In this document: positions 31,528-38,986 of the stretch, one piece after another
How positions within the stretch are numbered: position 1 is the stretch's first letter
Layout: every line of letters begins with the position of its first letter
DNA from: Paenibacillus massiliensis subsp. panacisoli DSM 21345
Lineage (GTDB): Bacteria > Bacillota > Bacilli > Paenibacillales > Paenibacillaceae
Assembly (NCBI RefSeq): GCF_000426545.1
Contig: NZ_KE384535.1
Location: 124,001 to 188,000, forward strand
Direction of reading: 5' to 3'
DNA: 64,000 bases
The notes under the pieces: generated by a model
The model's input: only the letters and a program-made list of their open reading frames with translations
Told to the model about the DNA's origin: nothing
Database searches by the model: none
Made by a program: the position numbers and the translations under genes

Positions 31528-31917
31528 TTATGACAAAAAATCTGCCTCAGTGATATCAAATGGTACTGGGAGGTCGAAAGTGATGTCCCATTTTTTGCAA
31601 GCACCTAATAAGCAAGCCTTTGCTCCAACTATTACTTTTCTATCATCATCACTTAATTTCAAGCAAACTTCAACTTTTGTACCGTTATTAACCTTACCGC
31701 TGACACACGCATCTCTCGCGTCTGCTTTCAGTGTTATGCTGCCTATTTTTACACCTGAAAAATAAATGCTGCAGTTGATATTAACAGGATTAACATCTCC
31801 AGTGAGTTTGAAATTAATAGGATCTAAATTATATTCTGCTGTCCATGTTATTACCATCTGTTCAGGTTTCAATTGGGTATTTGTAAAATGGCTGTTCCCG
31901 ATCAAAGAGGGAAGCAA
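31528..31917 (-). CDS. Hypothetical protein, AT-rich opposite-strand cargo gene in the prophage
   Basis: Up to 129 residues; TTG 31917 is the most distal start and an internal ATG begins MVITWTAEYNLDPINFKL about 21 codons later. I do not recognise the family. It is predicted to be mostly beta-strand, carries five cysteines (NINCSI, DACVSG, EVCLKL, AKACLLGAC) and has no signal peptide or membrane segment. The local DNA is clearly more AT-rich than the neighbouring phage genes. It runs against them, has its own terminator, and sits where the N-terminal half of the RusA gene should be. This is the profile of a 'moron' or cargo insertion. Start choice is uncertain because no good ribosome site is visible. 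Confidence 0.6.
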   Translation of the reverse strand: MLPSLIGNSHFTNTQLKPEQMVITWTAEYNLDPINFKLTGDVNPVNINCSIYFSGVKIGSITLKADARDACVSGKVNNGTKVEVCLKLSDDDRKVIVGAKACLLGACKKWDITFDLPVPFDITEADFLS

Positions 31918-32095
31918 GTATTACGACGGAGAGTGGAAAATCACGAAGCCGGATACGCACAACATGAATAAGCTGCCGTTCGATATCATGACCGAACTTG
32001 GTTATTGGACTGATGATGCCATTGTTGCAAGTGAGATCATAGAAAAGTTTTGGGCTGACGTTCCTGGGATCTATATCAAGATTGAGGAGCTGTAG
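31892..32095 (+). pseudogene. RusA-family Holliday junction resolvase, C-terminal fragment
   Basis: The frame KWLFPIKEGSKYYDGEWKI, then TKPDTHNMNKL, MTELGYWTDDAIVASEIIEKFW and DVPGIYIKIEEL matches the C-terminal half of phage RusA-like endonucleases. The KPDxDN-type motif with its metal-binding Asp and the downstream DDA motif are recognisable; the usual KPDTDN reads KPDTHN here. The N-terminal half is missing and is replaced by the opposite-strand insertion. The gene ends two bases before the next ATG, so the original operon spacing is kept. Confidence 0.75.
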
Positions 32096-32096
32096 T

Positions 32097-32321
32097 ATGG
32101 ACTACAAAGCATTCTTCTGGGGCATGTTTCTGTGGACGCAGGCCGTGAATGAGAATGCGAAGAAGTACGGCATGCAGGCACCTGAGTTTTGGCAATGGGT
32201 TGCTGATTCCTGTGGAGCGATCTTCCGGAAGTACGAGGATAACCGACTGGCTGTCAAACAGATGGTCATGCTTGTGGAGTGGCTTGAAGAAGTTTACGAG
32301 AAGCAGGTGAGAGGATCGTGA
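32097..32321 (+). CDS. Small phage protein of unknown function
   Basis: 74 residues starting MDYKAFFWGMFLWTQAVNENAKK. The ATG follows GAGGAG by seven bases. Mostly helical, with aromatic residues at the N-terminus and an acidic/basic C-terminus (VEWLEEVYEKQVRG); no domain recognised. It overlaps the next gene by four bases (GTGA) and follows the RusA remnant, so it belongs to the prophage early operon. Confidence 0.7.
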   Translation: MDYKAFFWGMFLWTQAVNENAKKYGMQAPEFWQWVADSCGAIFRKYEDNRLAVKQMVMLVEWLEEVYEKQVRGS

Positions 32322-33061
32322 AATATAGCATTCCGAAACGCGAGAATGAGCTGCGTGCTTCTGGACCTTCGCCCGTCATTGTGACACAGCTGACGCCTGA
32401 AGAGCTTGCGGAAGTCAGACGGAAGTACCCAGCAAACAATAAGGACAAAAGCTTTCAGAAGCCAATTGAGATAAAACCGAGACCTAAGGGGGAAGAGGAT
32501 ATGCCAAGAGGACGTAAAAAGGCAGAGAGTACACTGCCACTTCGTGAGAAAGCAGTTACTGAACAGAAGTCTGTGAGCCAAGAGCTATTGGATAAAGCGA
32601 TTGAAGAGATTGAGCGTTTGATGGCACAGCTTCAAACAGCTGACACCGAGATTAAGAGGCTGACAATGGCAGTCATTGAGACTGAGAACGAACGTGATAG
32701 TTTCAGGACTGAACTTGCAGAAGCGCGTGAGGCACGACTTGAATATAAACGTATGTTCGAGGGAAGTTACGAGTTGGGACAGAATCAGATAGCCAAAATC
32801 TCTGAACATCTGAACCGAATCAAAGACTTGGAGGCTGAGCGCGACGGGTTAATCACTGAGGTTAACCAGCTGACTGATCGTGTCATGGAGCTTGAGGAAG
32901 ACGTCTACCGGGCAGACGTTGCTACTCGCCCAACGGCTGAGTCGAACGTGGAATTGCTGAACAGCGCCATTGCCGACCTGACTCGTGTGCGCCGTATCGT
33001 GCAATCCTGGCGGCGGGGGAATAGCCTATGGGTGGCGTGCATAATACAATTGAGCAGCTAA
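32318..33061 (+). CDS. Phage coiled-coil protein of unknown function
   Basis: 247 residues beginning at GTG 32318 with GAGAGGA upstream. A basic N-terminal third (KPIEIKPRPKGEED, PRGRKKAE) precedes a long predicted coiled coil (about residues 85-200, with heptads such as LLDKAIEEIERLMAQLQTADTEI). An in-frame ATG near residue 62 (MPRGRKKAESTLPLREK) follows GGGGGAAGAGGAT and may be an alternative start producing only the coiled-coil half. It overlaps the next gene by 34 bases. No function assigned. Confidence 0.65.
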   Translation: MKYSIPKRENELRASGPSPVIVTQLTPEELAEVRRKYPANNKDKSFQKPIEIKPRPKGEEDMPRGRKKAESTLPLREKAVTEQKSVSQELLDKAIEEIERLMAQLQTADTEIKRLTMAVIETENERDSFRTELAEAREARLEYKRMFEGSYELGQNQIAKISEHLNRIKDLEAERDGLITEVNQLTDRVMELEEDVYRADVATRPTAESNVELLNSAIADLTRVRRIVQSWRRGNSLWVACIIQLSS

Positions 33062-33636
33062 GTCAGTACCGCCGTAAGCAGGCACGTATCAAGGTACTGA
33101 GCATCTACAGTGTGGGATCAGGCATTACAGTGAGTCGTCTTAACGAGGATGATCAGCTGCAGGAGTTGCACAAGCGTCTTAGTGGACAGGCCAGCTACAT
33201 GTATCTATCCAAACACGAACAGGAGCTTGAGCAGGTAGCGACGACTTACATGACACGATATCTGGCAGGGATCAAGTCGCAGCAGAGGGCTGTAAGGCGG
33301 ATTACCCCAGTTGGTGAAGAGGATAGCCAATTGATTACGGAGCTCTATACCAAGATCAGCAAAGTGGTAGAAGCGCGTGTTGGACAGCGTAGTGACATAG
33401 ACGAGATCATTGACAGGCTGACCGAGCTGCAGGACCTGCAGGCAGATATCCAGAGGCTGGACTTCATACTGGATAAGCTTGGAGAATATAAGCCCTATGC
33501 TGCAACATTGCTGAGATGGGCGTATGTCGAGGGCATGGAGCTGAAGGAACTCACAGAAAAATTAGAGCTTTCTGAGAGTACCGTAAGGCGTAGAATCCGC
33601 GTAGCAGAAGGGGAATACGCGATGTTGGCACGATAA
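33028..33636 (+). CDS. ArpU/sigma-like phage transcription regulator
   Basis: 202 residues. The C-terminus carries a sigma region 4-like helix-turn-helix (about residues 165-200: YVEGMELKELTEKLELSESTVRRRI). The middle is helical, with LYTKISKVVEARVGQRSDIDEIIDRL. This layout and its place at the end of the early module, just before the terminase, match the ArpU/RinA-like late-gene activators of Firmicute prophages. The ATG lies inside the preceding gene. It appears intact, but the late operon it would activate has been deleted. Confidence 0.72.
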   Translation: MGGVHNTIEQLSQYRRKQARIKVLSIYSVGSGITVSRLNEDDQLQELHKRLSGQASYMYLSKHEQELEQVATTYMTRYLAGIKSQQRAVRRITPVGEEDSQLITELYTKISKVVEARVGQRSDIDEIIDRLTELQDLQADIQRLDFILDKLGEYKPYAATLLRWAYVEGMELKELTEKLELSESTVRRRIRVAEGEYAMLAR

Positions 33637-33796
33637 TGATATAAGATTGACACGAAATTGATTCTAAATTGACTGGAAAATGACAAACATACGTTCCTGT
33701 TTTCCCTGTCAACCCATGATAAAATGATATTGTGAGAAAGTTGTAAGAGGCAGTCGTCAATAGACCAAACGTGCTGTTAGGCGGCTACCTCTTTAC

Positions 33797-33815
33797 GTAG
33801 CTCAATTGGCAGAGC
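33797..33815 (+). other. tRNA-like fragment (D-arm only)
   Basis: GTAGCTCAATTGGCAGAGC is a textbook tRNA D-arm with its GCTC/GAGC stem. The flanks do not fold into a complete anticodon arm and there is no GGTTCGA T-loop within the expected distance. Probably the remnant of a phage tRNA; not a functional gene as read. Confidence 0.45.
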
Positions 33816-33922
33816 GTGCTGGGCCCTGTAAAACAGATAGCAGAGATTCAGGTTATTTTATTTGCAGGAAGATTATCCCTCATATAGAATATAATCAATA
33901 CTTGTTAAGGGGGAGATCTGAG

Positions 33923-34555
33923 ATGAAGAAAATATCATTTGTAACGCTTATTGTAATAATGGTGTTTGCCGTAATGCCTGTGTCGGCATCTGCATTTATG
34001 GGGAAAAGAGATGTTGTGGTAGACGGTTTCGCTTTATCTGGAGGGGCAATTAATAAGAATAGTACTACTTTTGTCCCGTTTCGAGAATTATTTACTGAAT
34101 TAGGGCTAACAGTAGGGTATGATTCGAAGAACAAAAAAGTAACAGGCACTAAGGGGGGACTTCATGTAACTTTCACTATAGGGAGCAAAAAAACAAACAT
34201 AAACGGAGTAGATAAAATACTTCAAGTTGCACCATTCAGTTCAAACGGAAAGGTTTATGTACCCTTACGTGTCGTATCAGAAGCGACAGACAGTACAGTT
34301 GTATATCTAAAGGACATAGACGTTGTGCTGGTAAACAGCCCATCTTTTGAGGGGACGAACTTTAGCTCTCCAAGAGGATCGTTAGTGATCACCAAAGAAG
34401 GGGAATTAGCTAAAACTAATTATTTAGTGCTGATAGATTTTCTCAGTTTCTCAAAGGAAGAAGAGATAGTTTTTGAAAAAGATATCTCAAATGGGAATGC
34501 CAGTGACTATAAAGTAACATTGACACCAGACGCGGTATTTGAATTAGCGGATTAA
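33923..34555 (+). CDS. Secreted copper-amine-oxidase-N-like (stalk domain) protein
   Basis: 210 residues with a clear signal peptide (MKKISFVTLIVIMVFAVMPVSASA). A stalk domain like that of copper amine oxidase N follows: VDGFALSGGAINKNSTTFVPFRELFTELGLTVGYD and GKVYVPLRVVSEA. These modules are common in secreted proteins of Paenibacillus and usually mediate protein or wall interactions. ATG 33923 has AAGGGGGAG at 33907-33914; the frame is open to 33806 but without a start signal. It is AT-richer than its surroundings, lies between the late regulator and the terminase stub, and ends at its own terminator, so it looks like cargo acquired by the prophage. Confidence 0.8.
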   Translation: MKKISFVTLIVIMVFAVMPVSASAFMGKRDVVVDGFALSGGAINKNSTTFVPFRELFTELGLTVGYDSKNKKVTGTKGGLHVTFTIGSKKTNINGVDKILQVAPFSSNGKVYVPLRVVSEATDSTVVYLKDIDVVLVNSPSFEGTNFSSPRGSLVITKEGELAKTNYLVLIDFLSFSKEEEIVFEKDISNGNASDYKVTLTPDAVFELAD

Positions 34556-34604
34556 AGAGGTGCTATGAGAGTCAAAGATAAAGACAGAAAATGATCTAAA
34601 TTCA

Positions 34605-34630
34605 AGCCACTCAATTGAGTGGCTCTTTAT
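34605..34630 (+). terminator. Terminator after the stalk-domain gene
   Basis: GCCACTCAATTGAGTGGC (34606-34623) is a perfect 18-base palindrome followed by TCTTTATATT. Confidence 0.75.
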
Positions 34631-34695
34631 ATTCTCTAGAAAGGAGCTGACCGAAATGGCGTTGACAGCCAAACAGAAGCTCCTTTCTAGAGAAT
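34631..34695 (+). repeat. 18-bp perfect inverted repeat enclosing the terminase small-subunit start
   Basis: ATTCTCTAGAAAGGAGCT (34631-34648) is the exact reverse complement of 34678-34695. The left arm contains the ribosome site AAAGGAG; the right arm lies inside the coding region (codons for KLLSREY). In RNA the hairpin would bury the ribosome site and leave the ATG at 34656 in a 29-base loop. Confidence 0.88.
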
Positions 34696-34739
34696 ACCTG
34701 GTTGACCTGAACGCCACGCAAACAGTAACTCAGTCATAG
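34656..34739 (+). pseudogene. Phage terminase small subunit, N-terminal stub
   Basis: 27 codons: MALTAKQK, then LLSREYLVDLNATQTVTQS and TAG. The pattern MALTxKQxxFxxEYLxDLNATQA is the well-known start of HNH/Xre-linked phage terminase small subunits (TerS, DNA-binding subunit for packaging). The usual AxRAGYS continuation is absent and the frame closes at once. AAAGGAG precedes the ATG by eight bases. It marks where the packaging and structural genes of the prophage were lost. Confidence 0.8.
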
Positions 34740-35088
34740 CCGATAACTCTTTCGGGTGTTAGAGCGGATACGCCTTTATCTTACTGGCCTAAACAGCTAT
34801 GATTAGGATGTTACACAAAGATATTCGTGGAGGGCGTGTTATGAATGAGTTTGAGAAAAAGTTACACTGGCTGTTGCTCATGATGTGAAGAGACCAGCCA
34901 CCATTACGGTTGTAACACCTTGTGCGGAGTACATATTGCTAATTGAGTAGGTAAAGAAGATTGGGGGCGAATTGGGGTCAAAAGTTACTTCCGACTACTA
35001 AAATGGACGCACTTCTGCTCGTGATCTGTTAACGAGGACCCTTATTTATCAAGGGTCCTCGTTTGTACTACGATTAAATTTAGACATT
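34740..35088. other. Non-coding end of the prophage
   Basis: No gene is supportable here. A 15-codon frame at about 34841 (MNEFEKKLHWLLLMM) has GGAGGG upstream but ends immediately. The segment 34959-34983 (GATTGGGGGCGAATTGGGGTCA and following A residues) resembles 29956-29980 near the left end in the same orientation. That left copy is the last part of the integrase frame read on the minus strand. A strong hairpin at 35031-35063 closes the region before attR. Confidence 0.6.
35031..35063 (+). terminator. Strong hairpin before attR
   Basis: AACGAGGACCCTT (35031-35043) and AAGGGTCCTCGTT (35051-35063) form a perfect 13-bp stem around a seven-base loop. No T tract follows on either strand, so it may be a transcription barrier or a structural remnant rather than a typical terminator. 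Confidence 0.6.
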
Positions 35089-35163
35089 AAATCAATTGGC
35101 GAAGCTGGTGCTCGGTATGGAAACGGATATTGATCTTCAGCATTACGATCTGCAGCAGGCCAT
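35089..35163 (+). repeat. 75-bp direct repeat, right copy (attR)
   Basis: Exact copy of 29827-29901. Read in the oxidoreductase frame it continues with codons for INKQQ and TAA at 35177-35179, which I take as the original end of that gene before the prophage integrated. Confidence 0.92.
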
Positions 35164-35303
35164 CAATAAGCAACAATAAGCTCAACTATAAGGGAAGCGT
35201 GCTGGCTCCTAGCTTCTGTGTGCTAATTCTGCATAATGAATTCAAGAATCTATCCAGTAAAGTTATACGGGGAACAGTGCCGATGGAGGGAGCTAAAGCT
35301 GGT

Positions 35304-35999
35304 ATGAACTGGTTGGACATTAGCAAAGCAAAGGATGTAGAGCAGGTTCGCGCGGCCGTAACCAGGCTCGATGTGAATGAAGTAGATGAACAGGGACGGA
35401 CACCGTTGATTCTGTTCATGACCTATCGAATGCCAATTGAAGGCGTTCGTTGTCTGCTGGAGCGTGGACCAGATCTGGAGAAGGAGGACAGGCTTGGGAA
35501 GACGGCCCTCAAGAAGGCAGTAAAGTTCAAGCAAATCGAGGCTGTTAAGCTGCTAGTGGAGAGCGGAGCACGACTGGACTCACCGCAAGGGATTCTGGGC
35601 ACCGCTTGGCAGGAGGCTAGAGGGAACCCGAAGATCGCAGATCTGTTGCTGGATACGCCAGGAGCTGTGCGATTGACGTTAACGGATGAAGAACAAGAGC
35701 AGCTTGATGCTATCCTATATGAGGAATCGACGGATGTGGTCATCTCGCGGATTCGCCAGCTGGACTCGGATGTGCTACTGCACGCGGTCGTGAACGACTA
35801 TAACTGGGATGATGGCCCAGAGCCGATGCAGGCTGTCTTTGAGCATCCCGCCTGTGCAGAGATTACGATGCTCGATATGTATGAGTTGATGGAGGCAGAT
35901 TACTGGTTGTCTTTGGAGCCAGAGGAAGTCAATCAACGAATGGATGGAGCGGCGTACACCAAGCTGGCGCTGTCGATTAAGGAGAAATGCTCACTTTGA
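35304..35999 (+). CDS. Ankyrin-repeat protein
   Basis: 231 residues. Residues about 5-130 contain three to four ankyrin-type repeats (VNEVDEQGRTPLILFM, LEKEDRLGKTALKKAVKFKQIEAVKLLVESGARLD). Residues 130-231 are acidic and helical with no recognised domain (LDAILYEESTDVVISRIRQL). Bacterial ankyrin proteins generally mediate protein-protein contacts; no partner is evident. There is no signal peptide. ATG 35304 has GGAGGGAG upstream at a long spacing of 12-13 bases; ATG 35283 in the same frame is an alternative with a weaker site. The gene lies just outside attR, so it is chromosomal, following the ancestral oxidoreductase end by about 125 bases. Confidence 0.78.
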   Translation: MNWLDISKAKDVEQVRAAVTRLDVNEVDEQGRTPLILFMTYRMPIEGVRCLLERGPDLEKEDRLGKTALKKAVKFKQIEAVKLLVESGARLDSPQGILGTAWQEARGNPKIADLLLDTPGAVRLTLTDEEQEQLDAILYEESTDVVISRIRQLDSDVLLHAVVNDYNWDDGPEPMQAVFEHPACAEITMLDMYELMEADYWLSLEPEEVNQRMDGAAYTKLALSIKEKCSL

Positions 36000-36023
36000 T
36001 AGTGACAATATTTACATATGGAA

Positions 36024-36050
36024 GAGGAGAGCCGGAATAAGGTTCTCTTT
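36024..36050 (+). terminator. Terminator after the ankyrin gene
   Basis: GAGAGCC (36027-36033) pairs with GGTTCTC (36041-36047) with one G-U pair, followed by TTTATTTG. Confidence 0.6.
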
Positions 36051-36586
36051 ATTTGTTTATAGACGCATACGGATAGACGCCAATATTTCATTTCAATACT
36101 TATATCCACATTACAGGTAGTGAAAAATTCACAATAGAAAAATCAAATATTGTGTTATCTTGTACATTCACACCAATTCCATATTATCTGCTCTCTAGCC
36201 ATATACTTTCGTCACAAAGGGAATATCAACCCAAAAGAATTTTCTGGATTTTTTATCCAGGAGACAAGAGCAAAGAGCAGAGTAGTTAGTGTAAGTATCG
36301 GTTTTTTTGGTAAATATACCTTACATAAGGATTGACCCCCATATATAATGCGAAGTATAGTGATATCAAGTGAGCACGGTATAGTGATTAGTGAGCAGAA
36401 TGTGTCCAGAATATCGGGAACGGAGTTCCTGAATTTGTGACGCATTTTTTTTGTAGAGGAAAGAGGATTGCGGCTTTCCGTAAAGCTGACCCGAAGATCC
36501 AAGATCCAATGCTCCTTGGGGAAATAAGTATGGTGTAGTCGCCATTTGCTGTACATATTCATAACATGCTATTGAAGGGGATGACA
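36051..36586. other. AT-rich intergenic region upstream of hutP
   Basis: About 530 bases without a supportable gene on either strand. A TATAAT box at 36344-36349 has only a poor -35 candidate (TTACAT, 17 bases upstream) and may be the hut promoter. I see no clear CcpA or CodY site. Confidence 0.4.
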
Positions 36587-37048
36587 ATGATGTCTGAATC
36601 TCCGAGCTCTTTGCCGATTGGAAAGCTGTCCATTTTGCTGGCGGTGCTTCAAGGCCATTCATGGAAGGAAGAGATCGAGCAGCAGCTCACGGACCAAGGC
36701 TACAGGTATACGATTGGTCGTGTGGGTGCAATGGATATTACGAAGGTCGTGGTCGCGATGGAGACTGCGGCGAAGAACAATCGCATTATCGACAGTCAGT
36801 CCTACCGTGAGGTGCATGCGATGTATCATGCCATCATTGAAGCGATTCAGGGGCTTGGGCGCGGGGTGTTCCAATTTGGCGATATTCTGAGAACAGTGGG
36901 GTTGACCTTCGCAATTGTCCGGGGCAAGATGGAGGGTGCTGTTGCACATGAGGGTGAATGGATCGCTGTCAGTGTATATGGAACGATTGGTGCACCCAAA
37001 AAGGGATTTGAGCATGAAGCCATTGGCTTCGGCTTCAACCATATTTAG
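36587..37048 (+). CDS. hutP: Hut operon antiterminator HutP
   Basis: 153 residues, close to the 148-150 of known HutP. Conserved HutP segments are seen: GKLSILLAVLQGHSWKEEIEQQL, YTIGRVGAMDITKVVVAMETAAK and the C-terminal HEAIGFGFNHI, whose histidines belong to the Mg/histidine site of the family. HutP is a hexameric RNA-binding protein that, with L-histidine and Mg2+, binds UAG-containing RNA and stops a terminator from forming, switching on histidine degradation. ATG 36587 (or 36590) has AAGGGG 6-9 bases upstream; ATG 36581 overlaps that site. The UAG arrays and a terminator lie directly downstream, before hutH. Confidence 0.93.
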   Translation: MMSESPSSLPIGKLSILLAVLQGHSWKEEIEQQLTDQGYRYTIGRVGAMDITKVVVAMETAAKNNRIIDSQSYREVHAMYHAIIEAIQGLGRGVFQFGDILRTVGLTFAIVRGKMEGAVAHEGEWIAVSVYGTIGAPKKGFEHEAIGFGFNHI

Positions 37049-37084
37049 CAGGAGCTACTCTTAACAGTGAATTGGTCAAAACCC

Positions 37085-37221
37085 TAGTATGAAGTAGCAT
37101 TCAATAGCACTCGTAGCACTCAGTAGCATTCAATAGCACTCAGTAGTACTTATTGGTGTTCTTTTAGTATCTATTCGTGGGGTTCGATCCGGATCGGTCG
37201 TTTAGTGATTAGTGTGTCTAG
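37085..37221 (+). promoter_or_regulatory. HutP target: two clusters of UAG triplets
   Basis: Cluster I has seven UAG triplets starting at 37085, 37095, 37105, 37114, 37124, 37134 and 37144 (steps of 10, 10, 9, 10, 10, 10). Cluster II has three at 37203, 37210 and 37219 (steps of 7 and 9), touching the terminator stem that begins at 37222. HutP is known to recognise UAG/NAG triplets in two three-triplet sites. The location, between hutP and a terminator ahead of hutH, matches that function. The ten-base period of cluster I is not what I know from B. subtilis. Confidence 0.75.
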
Positions 37222-37259
37222 AAAAGCCGGTACCAAATGTTATTTGGTATGGGCTTTTT
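37222..37259 (+). terminator. Conditional terminator between hutP and hutH
   Basis: AAAAGCC-GG-TACCAAAT pairs with ATTTGGTA-TG-GGCTTTT around a three-base loop, followed by the T run. It is the expected switch controlled by HutP. Confidence 0.88.
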
Positions 37260-37339
37260 GTCGTACCCAATGGTTCTCACAGCTGCAAGGAGATCTTCAC
37301 CCTGAGGTCTTAATACATGACAGGAAAGCAGGTGCCTGG

Positions 37340-38881
37340 ATGCAGTCAACCGTAGACAAGACTGTCGTATTGGATGGTCAATCTTTAACCTTGGAGCAAT
37401 TGGTACAGGTGGCTCGTTACGGGGCCAAAATTCAGCCCTCGGAGGGCAGTCTAGGCAGGGTAAGACATGCCCGTGATTATGTGGAGAAGCTTCTGCGTGA
37501 AAGGAAGGTTGTCTATGGGCTGACCACTGGCTTTGGTAAATTCAGTGACACGTACATTGAAGGCAGCGATGTGCAGCAGCTTCAGCTTAATCTAATTCGC
37601 AGCCATGCTTGTGGGCTGGGAGAGCCCTTCTCTAGCGATACTGTGAGAGCCATGCTACTTCTGCGGATTAATGCACTGTTGCTTGGTTATTCAGGGATCC
37701 GGGCGGAGGTCGTGGGGCAAATGGTCGACATGCTTAATTATGGTGTCACTCCCGTCGTTCCACAGCAAGGCTCGCTGGGAGCAAGTGGTGACCTGGCACC
37801 GTTAGCGCATATGGCACTGGTACTGATCGGCGAGGGCGAAGCGTATTATGAAGGACAGCGTATGCCAGGTGCTCAGGCACTGGCGTTGGCAGGACTGCCT
37901 CCCGTCGTACTGGAGGCCAAGGAAGGTCTGGCCTTGATTAATGGCACGCAGGCAATGACAGCAGTGGGTGCGCTCGCATGCTATGATGCGTGGAATTTGG
38001 CTCGTTGGTCCGATTGTACACTGGCTTTGACGGCAGAGGCGCTTCGTGGGGTGAAGGATGCTTTTGACCCGCTCACGCATAGACTCAGACCTCAGCCCGG
38101 TCAAGGTTATGCTGCGGATAATTTCAGGGCACTAACACGAAGCAGCAGACTGTTGTCCACCCAAGGCGAGCTTCGTGTGCAGGATGCGTACTCCATTCGC
38201 TGTGCACCGCAGGTCCATGGCGCTAGTCGAGACGGCCTCGCGTACATTCAGGCGAAGCTTGATATCGAGATCAATGCGGTCACGGACAATCCTCTAATTT
38301 TCCCGGAGCAGGACCGAGTTATCTCGGGCGGTAATTTTCACGGGCAACCGATTGCACTAGCTATGGATCATCTGTCGATCTGTTCATCGGAGCTGACGAA
38401 TATAGCAGAGCGTCGAATCGAAAGATTAGTGAATCCGCAGCTGAATGAGGGGTTGCCGCCATTTCTGACTGAGCAGGGTGGGGTACAGTCAGGGTTCATG
38501 ATCGCGCAATACGCTGCTGCAGCCCTCGTATCCGAGAATAAGTCGCTTGCTCATCCGGCCAGTGTCGATTCGATTCCTTCGTCCGCCAACCAGGAGGATC
38601 ATGTCAGCATGGGGACGATTGGTGCTCGCAAGGCCAGACAGATCATTGATAATGCTTATTCGGTGCTGGCTATTGAGCTGATGTGTGCAGCACAGGCAGC
38701 GGATTACCGGGGACCGGAGCAGCTGGGGGCAGGAACGAGGTGGGTATACGAGCAATGTCGGCAGCGGGTGTCTTTTGTTCAAGAGGATCGCGTATTGTCC
38801 ACGGACTTTCGTACATTGGCGGAATGGATGAAGGCTACGAACATACAGGCTGCATTAGCGGAGATCATCTTCATGCATTAA
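37340..38881 (+). CDS. hutH: Histidine ammonia-lyase
   Basis: 513 residues, the usual length. The MIO electrophile forms from Ala148-Ser149-Gly150 in GSLGASGDLAPLAH. Other family marks are YGLTTGFGKFSD, NLIRSHACGLGEP, the segment VQDAYSIRCAPQVHGASRD, EINAVTDNPLIF and NFHGQPIALAMDHL. It deaminates L-histidine to trans-urocanate, the first step of the hut pathway. ATG 37340 (MQSTVDKTVVLDG) is preferred because the in-frame extension to 37205 covers the terminator. The ribosome site (AGGTG) is modest. hutU starts about 105 bases downstream. Confidence 0.96.
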   Translation: MQSTVDKTVVLDGQSLTLEQLVQVARYGAKIQPSEGSLGRVRHARDYVEKLLRERKVVYGLTTGFGKFSDTYIEGSDVQQLQLNLIRSHACGLGEPFSSDTVRAMLLLRINALLLGYSGIRAEVVGQMVDMLNYGVTPVVPQQGSLGASGDLAPLAHMALVLIGEGEAYYEGQRMPGAQALALAGLPPVVLEAKEGLALINGTQAMTAVGALACYDAWNLARWSDCTLALTAEALRGVKDAFDPLTHRLRPQPGQGYAADNFRALTRSSRLLSTQGELRVQDAYSIRCAPQVHGASRDGLAYIQAKLDIEINAVTDNPLIFPEQDRVISGGNFHGQPIALAMDHLSICSSELTNIAERRIERLVNPQLNEGLPPFLTEQGGVQSGFMIAQYAAAALVSENKSLAHPASVDSIPSSANQEDHVSMGTIGARKARQIIDNAYSVLAIELMCAAQAADYRGPEQLGAGTRWVYEQCRQRVSFVQEDRVLSTDFRTLAEWMKATNIQAALAEIIFMH

Positions 38882-38986
38882 CAACATGCATTAATTCCAC
38901 ACATGAAAACCCCGTCTTATGACCACGAAACCCTTAAGCAACCTCCAATGTGTCCGAACTTTATTAGGAGAAGGGAAGGATTGTTA

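Larger units (their letters stand above)
29827..35163. mobile_element. Decayed prophage (about 5.3 kb) integrated in the 3' end of the oxidoreductase gene
   Basis: Bounded by the two 75-bp repeats. Content from left to right: tyrosine integrase C-terminal fragment (minus), N-terminally truncated and frameshifted DEAH helicase, an AT-rich opposite-strand gene with its own terminator, a RusA C-terminal fragment, two small phage genes, an ArpU/sigma-like regulator, a tRNA-like scrap, a stalk-domain secreted protein, and a terminase small-subunit stub. This is the normal early-to-late order of a siphophage with the integrase-to-helicase stretch and the whole structural module deleted. It cannot be self-mobile, but a helper integrase could in principle still recombine the intact repeats. 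Confidence 0.9.

Noticed and set aside
37205-37339. N-terminal extension of HutH
   Set aside because: It overlaps the HutP-controlled terminator, and homology starts at 37340.
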